From Heliocidaris tuberculata (Eukaryota; Echinodermata; Echinoidea; Camarodonta; Echinometridae), in assembly GCA_025618425.1 (NCBI GenBank), contig CM046838.1, positions 14,222,010 through 14,286,009 on the forward strand: a stretch of DNA of 64,000 nucleotides, in the 5' to 3' direction. Position 1 is the stretch's first letter, and each line of letters starts with the position of its first letter. The notes under the pieces were generated by a model. It was not told the origin of the DNA. It saw only the letters and a program-made list of their open reading frames with translations, and ran no database searches. Below are positions 27,787 through 33,700 of the stretch, one piece after another. The translations under genes were made by a program, and so were the position numbers.

Positions 27787-30700
27787 CTGTAAGGAAATAA
27801 CATATACAACAGCTTTGCCAACTCTCGTGGAAATAAATACAATGTGAAAGGAAATGATATATAGGCCCGATGGGGTGAGGGTGTGTAAAGTTAACGTGTA
27901 TATAGCTTTTCTCTTACATGTCCAAGATACAACTTTAGCGTCACGCCTTGTATTTTTGTAGTATGATTTGAATATTGCGCGAGCGAGCAAAAAATTATTC
28001 AAAATTTGTGAGGTCGCAATTACATTGTAAGATAAAAACGGAGAAACACAATTCTGATGGGGTTTCATTTGCAAAATTTCACAATGAAAATTTATTTAAT
28101 AAGCTATACTTTTAATAGGAGCGAACATAGCGAGTGAGCATTTGGGAATATTGGCTCTAAGTCACTTTGGATTAGGGGCACATGTTATGGGAAAGGGAAA
28201 CGTGGTACTTATCATGGGGAAAAGGACACTTATTAGAACAAGGGAAATGCCCAGGGCAGTCTCGCCTGCATCACGCAATTTTTGGGGCAAAATTTTCGCT
28301 TGGTGAAAAATCAAAGGTTGGAACACTTAAGGGGTGCTGCCCCTGAGCCTCCCCCCCCCCCCCTTGTGGGGCAGGTACCCCATCTGTATAACTTAAATCC
28401 CTTCAAGTAAGCTTTATTGAATGGTGAAGTTCATTTGAAATCAAGCTGTGTGTTTTAAAGCAGCAGAATATGTGTACATGAAATAATTGCCATTGGGACA
28501 CTTTTGGGGTGCCGGTGGTGCCCCTCCATCAGACGCCTTGAAGATAATGGTCTACAATACTTGAACAATTTGAAGTCTCCTTCCCCTAACAATGATTCCT
28601 ACCTAGTTTCCTTACAATCTACATGTACATGTGGCAATACGTTTTTACAGAAGAAAGAAAAAAATGTCAATTTTGTGTCACAGGCTCTTGCGGGGGGGGG
28701 GGGGGGGATTTTGACCCCCCCCCCCCCGCTACTCCATCCCTCCTTAAGGGATAGGTACCCTATTTGCATTCATTTAGACCCTCTTTGCCTAAGGATGATT
28801 CTTACCTAGTTTGGTTAGAACCCAGCGATGCATTTAACAAATATCTCATTTTCACAATAGGGGCACTTAAGGGCTGCTGCCCCTGAGCCCCTTGGAGGCA
28901 AGGTACCCTCTTTCAGAAATTGAGGTCTCCTTCCTTTAAGGATGATACCTACCAACTTTGCTAACAATCTTGCATCAGGGCTTAAAGAAGAAGCAATATG
29001 AATCTAATTACTGTCATTATTGGTGCTCTTGGAGGTGGTTCCCCCAAGACTCCCCCCCCCCCCCCCCAATAGGTACCCCCATCTATAATTTATTAACTTC
29101 GATCCTCCTTGCCTAAGGATGATCCATGCCAATTTTGGTTGAAATCCACTACCAGCAAAGAAGTCAAATGCATGTGTACAATACATGCACATACTACACG
29201 TACATGTACATATACATGTACTGTATGTAGAGACAAAACTGAAATTTACCCAAAACTTAACCAAGTTAAACTGTCAGTAGGTGACCTTTAATGTGATGAA
29301 AATGTAAGATTTGGGTATTCATTTGAAACAGGGTGACATGAAGACAATCCCTACCAAGAATGATGCCAAGTTTCAAAGAATTTGAACAAATACTTTTGAA
29401 ACAAAGTAAAAATTCAAAAACTTAACCTCAGGTTAAGTTTTGGGAACACAATTTATCTCAATTAACCTTAATTGACCTTTGACCTTGACTTTTGACCTGA
29501 AATTTGTTCCACATTATCTGTGATACTCTACAACACTTATGTTCAAGTTTCATGGAAATCGGACATATACTTTTGAAATGAGAGCATTTCCAAAATTGTT
29601 GACGCCGTCGCCGCCGTCGCCGCCGCCGCCGTCGGAAAAGCGGCGCCTGTGTCTCGCTTTTTGCTTACGCAGGCGAGACAAAAATGAATGAATGTGCAGA
29701 AAAGGGTAGAAAAGACAGTTATCAGAGGTGAAAAGGGGCATATATAAGAACGGAAAAATGTTCTTATCAAGTAGAAAAATTAAATCAGTGCCAATATAAT
29801 ACAAAGAAAAAAAAAACTGACTTGTTATATTAAAAGGGATAAAAGGGATTAAAAGGGGTAAATACTTTTGTTGAAATACTCATTTATCAAAGGTAAGGTG
29901 AGGGATGAGGTTTAATTATCAAAATGGGCACCAATAATAAGGAACGGGAACTCATTGGAAAGAAAAATGGGGTACTTATCGGAAGTTAAAGGGAAAAGTA
30001 GGGGCACTGTGCCCACATGCAACCCCCGGAGCGGTGCTTCTGACTGGGTATACATGTTATGATTGTCATGTCATCATTCTTCTGTGTATAGTTGGGTGAT
30101 GATGACACAGGTCATTATCCGCGATAAATATTGGGGGTGCTGTATTCCCTCTTTCCCCACCACATTCGATTCCTGTGACTATATTTTCATTTCGATTTTG
30201 AAAATTGTTAGTAAAATGAGTGTGGCAAAATTGCATTATATATAAAGGAAAGTTACCGACTGAACCCTCTAAATCGAGAATGATTATATGTACTTTTCAT
30301 CTAAATTATTTTTCTGCATTGTAATGCATATATGGCTTTGAAAAAAAATCACCTCATAATATATTGGGGGATGGTAACACAGGCCAACCCCCCCCCCCCC
30401 CCACTTCATTAAAAAAATATTATAGCTCCATATCCCTCCCAGATCAACACACATGTTTTTATAACTTGAAGTAGATGGTTTTCACTTTCAAATAGTATAA
30501 AAATATATCTGGAAAATCAGAAGGAACGACAGAATTGTAGATAAATATTAATAAATTCATATAAATGTACAATATTGTACATAAATAAATAATATCTGTA
30601 TTGAAATCAAGAATATATAAATTTGAATGATATTGATAAATATAATATATCAAATTAAATTTATCTACAACATATAATAGGAATGTATATTTTCCACCAT

Positions 30701-33700
30701 TTTTTTTCAAACATTCAAACATTCAAACATAACACAACAAAGAATTAAACCAACAACAAGATCAAACACAGACTTCACAAACCATTCACAGATCAAACAT
30801 TCGTTACAACTCAGAAAAAAATAGCTTTAGCAGAGCAGTGAGTTTTATCAAGATCTTCATTACTTTATCTTTTCATGGCAAGAAAATGATGAAGAATTTC
30901 CATGAGAGTTCAAGTTCATTCAACGTGAGCGCCATTTCTTTCGACACATGTCTGTGCCCTCGACCTCACTGCTCTCACCACATGGCGCATCATTCCTCTT
31001 TCCTGCAGAGATTCCACTGCGTCGATGATTCGCGCTCTGAGATCCGAAAGATCACGAGGAGGAGTGACGAAGATTTTCCCTTGAGGAAACCCCAGAGGAA
31101 GAAGTCGCAAGGGTATGAGGTCGGGACTCCGCCGAGGCCATTCGATGGGATGATTCATGGCAAGGACACTGCCTTGGAAGAGCTGTTGCAATCTCTCCCT
31201 CACGATCAATCTGCGGTGGGCGGGGGCTCCATCTTGAATCCACCATAAGCGAGGAAACGTTCCGTTTGCATCTCGGTGAAATTCCCTCTCAAGTTGAGGT
31301 ACTATCTCTTCGTTGATCAGCCGAAGATATGCCTCTCCATCTAAGCTGCCGTTGAAGAACACTGGACCTATCACAGTACCGTTGCCGCAGAGACAACACA
31401 AAACAGAAACCTTCTCTCGGCATGCATTCCTTTGAAACGTGAATGTAGGGGGATCATGAAAGGGGAATACTGGCGAACATTGTGATTGTTGACACGGCCA
31501 TCCATGAAAAATGAAGACTCATCGCCGATCACAATGTTTTCAACGAATCGCGGGCCATGACCTAGAAACCACCTGGAATACTGCAGTCGGCTTGGCAGGT
31601 CTCCTGGCCTCAGCTGATGACGACAGAGCATCCTGTAAGGGTACCACCTCATATTCTGTGGAACAATGCAATGGAATGATGACTTCGACATGCCTAATCC
31701 ATTCCTCCTGACGGATGCTTGGGGATTCTCCTGGATGACACGCCTTACTTCTGCCACATTCTCTTCCGACCTGGCAGTTCTTCTTCGACCAGATCGACCT
31801 TTGTTGGCATTGAGGCTCGTCCCTTCCTGCTGGTATTTTCTAATGTTTTTCCATAACGTAGACTTCGCAGGAACATCACGATCTGGAAATCTCTCATGGA
31901 AGGCTGCAGCGACTTGTTGCAGGCTCCTAGAGCAAGCCCATTCCGTTACGATGAACACCCTCTGTTCTGTGGTCAGCTGCATGGTCAGGCAAGCTAATGA
32001 TGCTTTGCTTAATTTTCAGCCTTTTTATATCCCAACCATCTCTAATGTTCCTTTTCATTCCCAAATGTTTGTGTAAATTCGCCCATTAGGTCCATTGTCA
32101 GCTGCTAGATCAGGAAATCTGAATGGCTTCTTACTCGACCATCGACTCATTTGGGCAGAAATCAAGCATGTTTTCATTTTACCTGTTCTTTAGCGTACAT
32201 CAATCACTTTTTACGCATGAGGTGTCATATGAAAGAGAAAACTATGATTGTTTTATGGGATGTTTTTTCTTTTGTCAAAATAATTACGTTTACTACCCTA
32301 AAAACACCCAAATTTGCAATTTGTGCGTGCAAATGGAATTTTGGTAGCACCACTTTATGATTTAATCATGCGTGAATGATGAATATTGAGATGTGCATCA
32401 AATGAAAGAGGAGAAACAGAGCTGTTCATACATGTATATCTCATGAAGGATATTAGTCATTATGCCAGAAAATTTCTGCCATGAAATCCGGTTTCCTTTT
32501 TTCTGGGACACGCTGTAAATTTCAAGAAACTTTTGACCGACTCGTTTTAAACTGAGTTCTTACAGGTCAGTATCGACAAAATATTTTGGCGAGGCGCGAC
32601 AAACCCGCTTAAACGATGTCCCGGCCAATCAAATGTGCCGACGGGCAAGCATTCTTCGTTTCTGTTGGTACAAAATAGGAATAATCAATCTTGTATTGAA
32701 AGAATAATTCATTGACTCTAAAGGACATTGTTGTCATTACCTATTTTTAATTAATGTCAGTCTGTATGAAAAAAAAGAAAGATCAGAACTGGAAGAGCTA
32801 AGGTCTAGCAGGCTAGACCGGGGTAAATGATCCTTAAAACACCACATATACACACTTCTTTCCTTTAGGTAACCTAGCAACGAGCAATATAGGTATAACA
32901 TTTCGATAATTTGTTCAAACAAAAAAAATGACAAACATTTTGCAAAGTGATAAATCAATAAGAAGGAAACGCTAATTGGAGAAAGCGTCATGCCCAAACT
33001 ATACGTTGTGTGATGAACCTTATTATCTTATTCCCTTTAAATATAATTTCAGGAGTTCCTGCGCTCGTCGTGGTTCTTACCGGAGCTATTGCTAGAGATT
33101 ATTATGCTCATGATGATCTGTAAGTAGTAACGCTTTAAGGTTTAGTCGGAATACGCAATTCATACAGCATATTATTTATTTAATGATGTCCAAATCTACT
33201 GTTTTATACAAATTATCATTCCAGTTGTTACTACACTGTAAAAAATAACTGTAAAACTACAGGTTTTCTGGCCCTTGAAATTACAAGTTATTGCCGTTAT
33301 TTCAATTTTACAGTCTTTTTCCTGTAAAACAATAGCAAGTTTGTTGGTTTACCGGAAATCAGCATATATTTACAATCGCCCGACATAAAACACTGTTAAA
33401 AAATCATTTTCTCATATTCTAACGAGTTACCCTGTTAAATTACCAAATATTGGGGAAAACACTTATATGATTATTCATGAATTTTTAGTAGCGTATGGTT
33501 TGGGTTGCCCGATTTACTAACTGTCACCAAAGGCATAAAAAAACAAAACTATAAGGGTTATATAAGAGATTGCACTAGATCAAACCTAACTGGATAGGAT
33601 AGGATAGGTCTAGGACAGGATAGATTAAGATAGAGAATAGGAAAAGTTAAAGCAGGATAGGTTACACTGTAAAAAATAACTGTAAAAAACTGGGCATGTT

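Larger units (their letters stand above)
27208..32515 (-). mobile_element. 5.3-kb mariner element with long inverted terminal repeats, in aGPCR intron 19
   Basis: The left terminus, TGCGTATCCCAGAAAAAATG, then AAACTGGATTTCATGGC, mirrors the right terminus, CCGGTTTCCTTTTTTCTGGG then ACACGCTG. TA flanks both ends (27207-27208; 32516-32517). The inverted match extends about 430-450 bp inward (27208-27650 against 32060-32515), including ATTTCATTTGCACGC and GACAATGGACATAATG counterparts. A broken transposase lies on the - strand. The left half also holds G-runs, a (TA)n tract (27735-27784) and a degenerate repeat block. It fills about 90% of intron 19. Confidence 0.88.

Noticed and set aside
27337..28074. 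245-codon open frame on the - strand
   Set aside because: It runs through the left inverted end of a mariner element and a (TA)n tract, giving a long YIYIYI stretch; no protein family pattern.
30838..32076. Open frames on the + strand at 30838-31248 and 31666-32076
   Set aside because: Antisense of the mariner transposase on the - strand, which has clear catalytic motifs.
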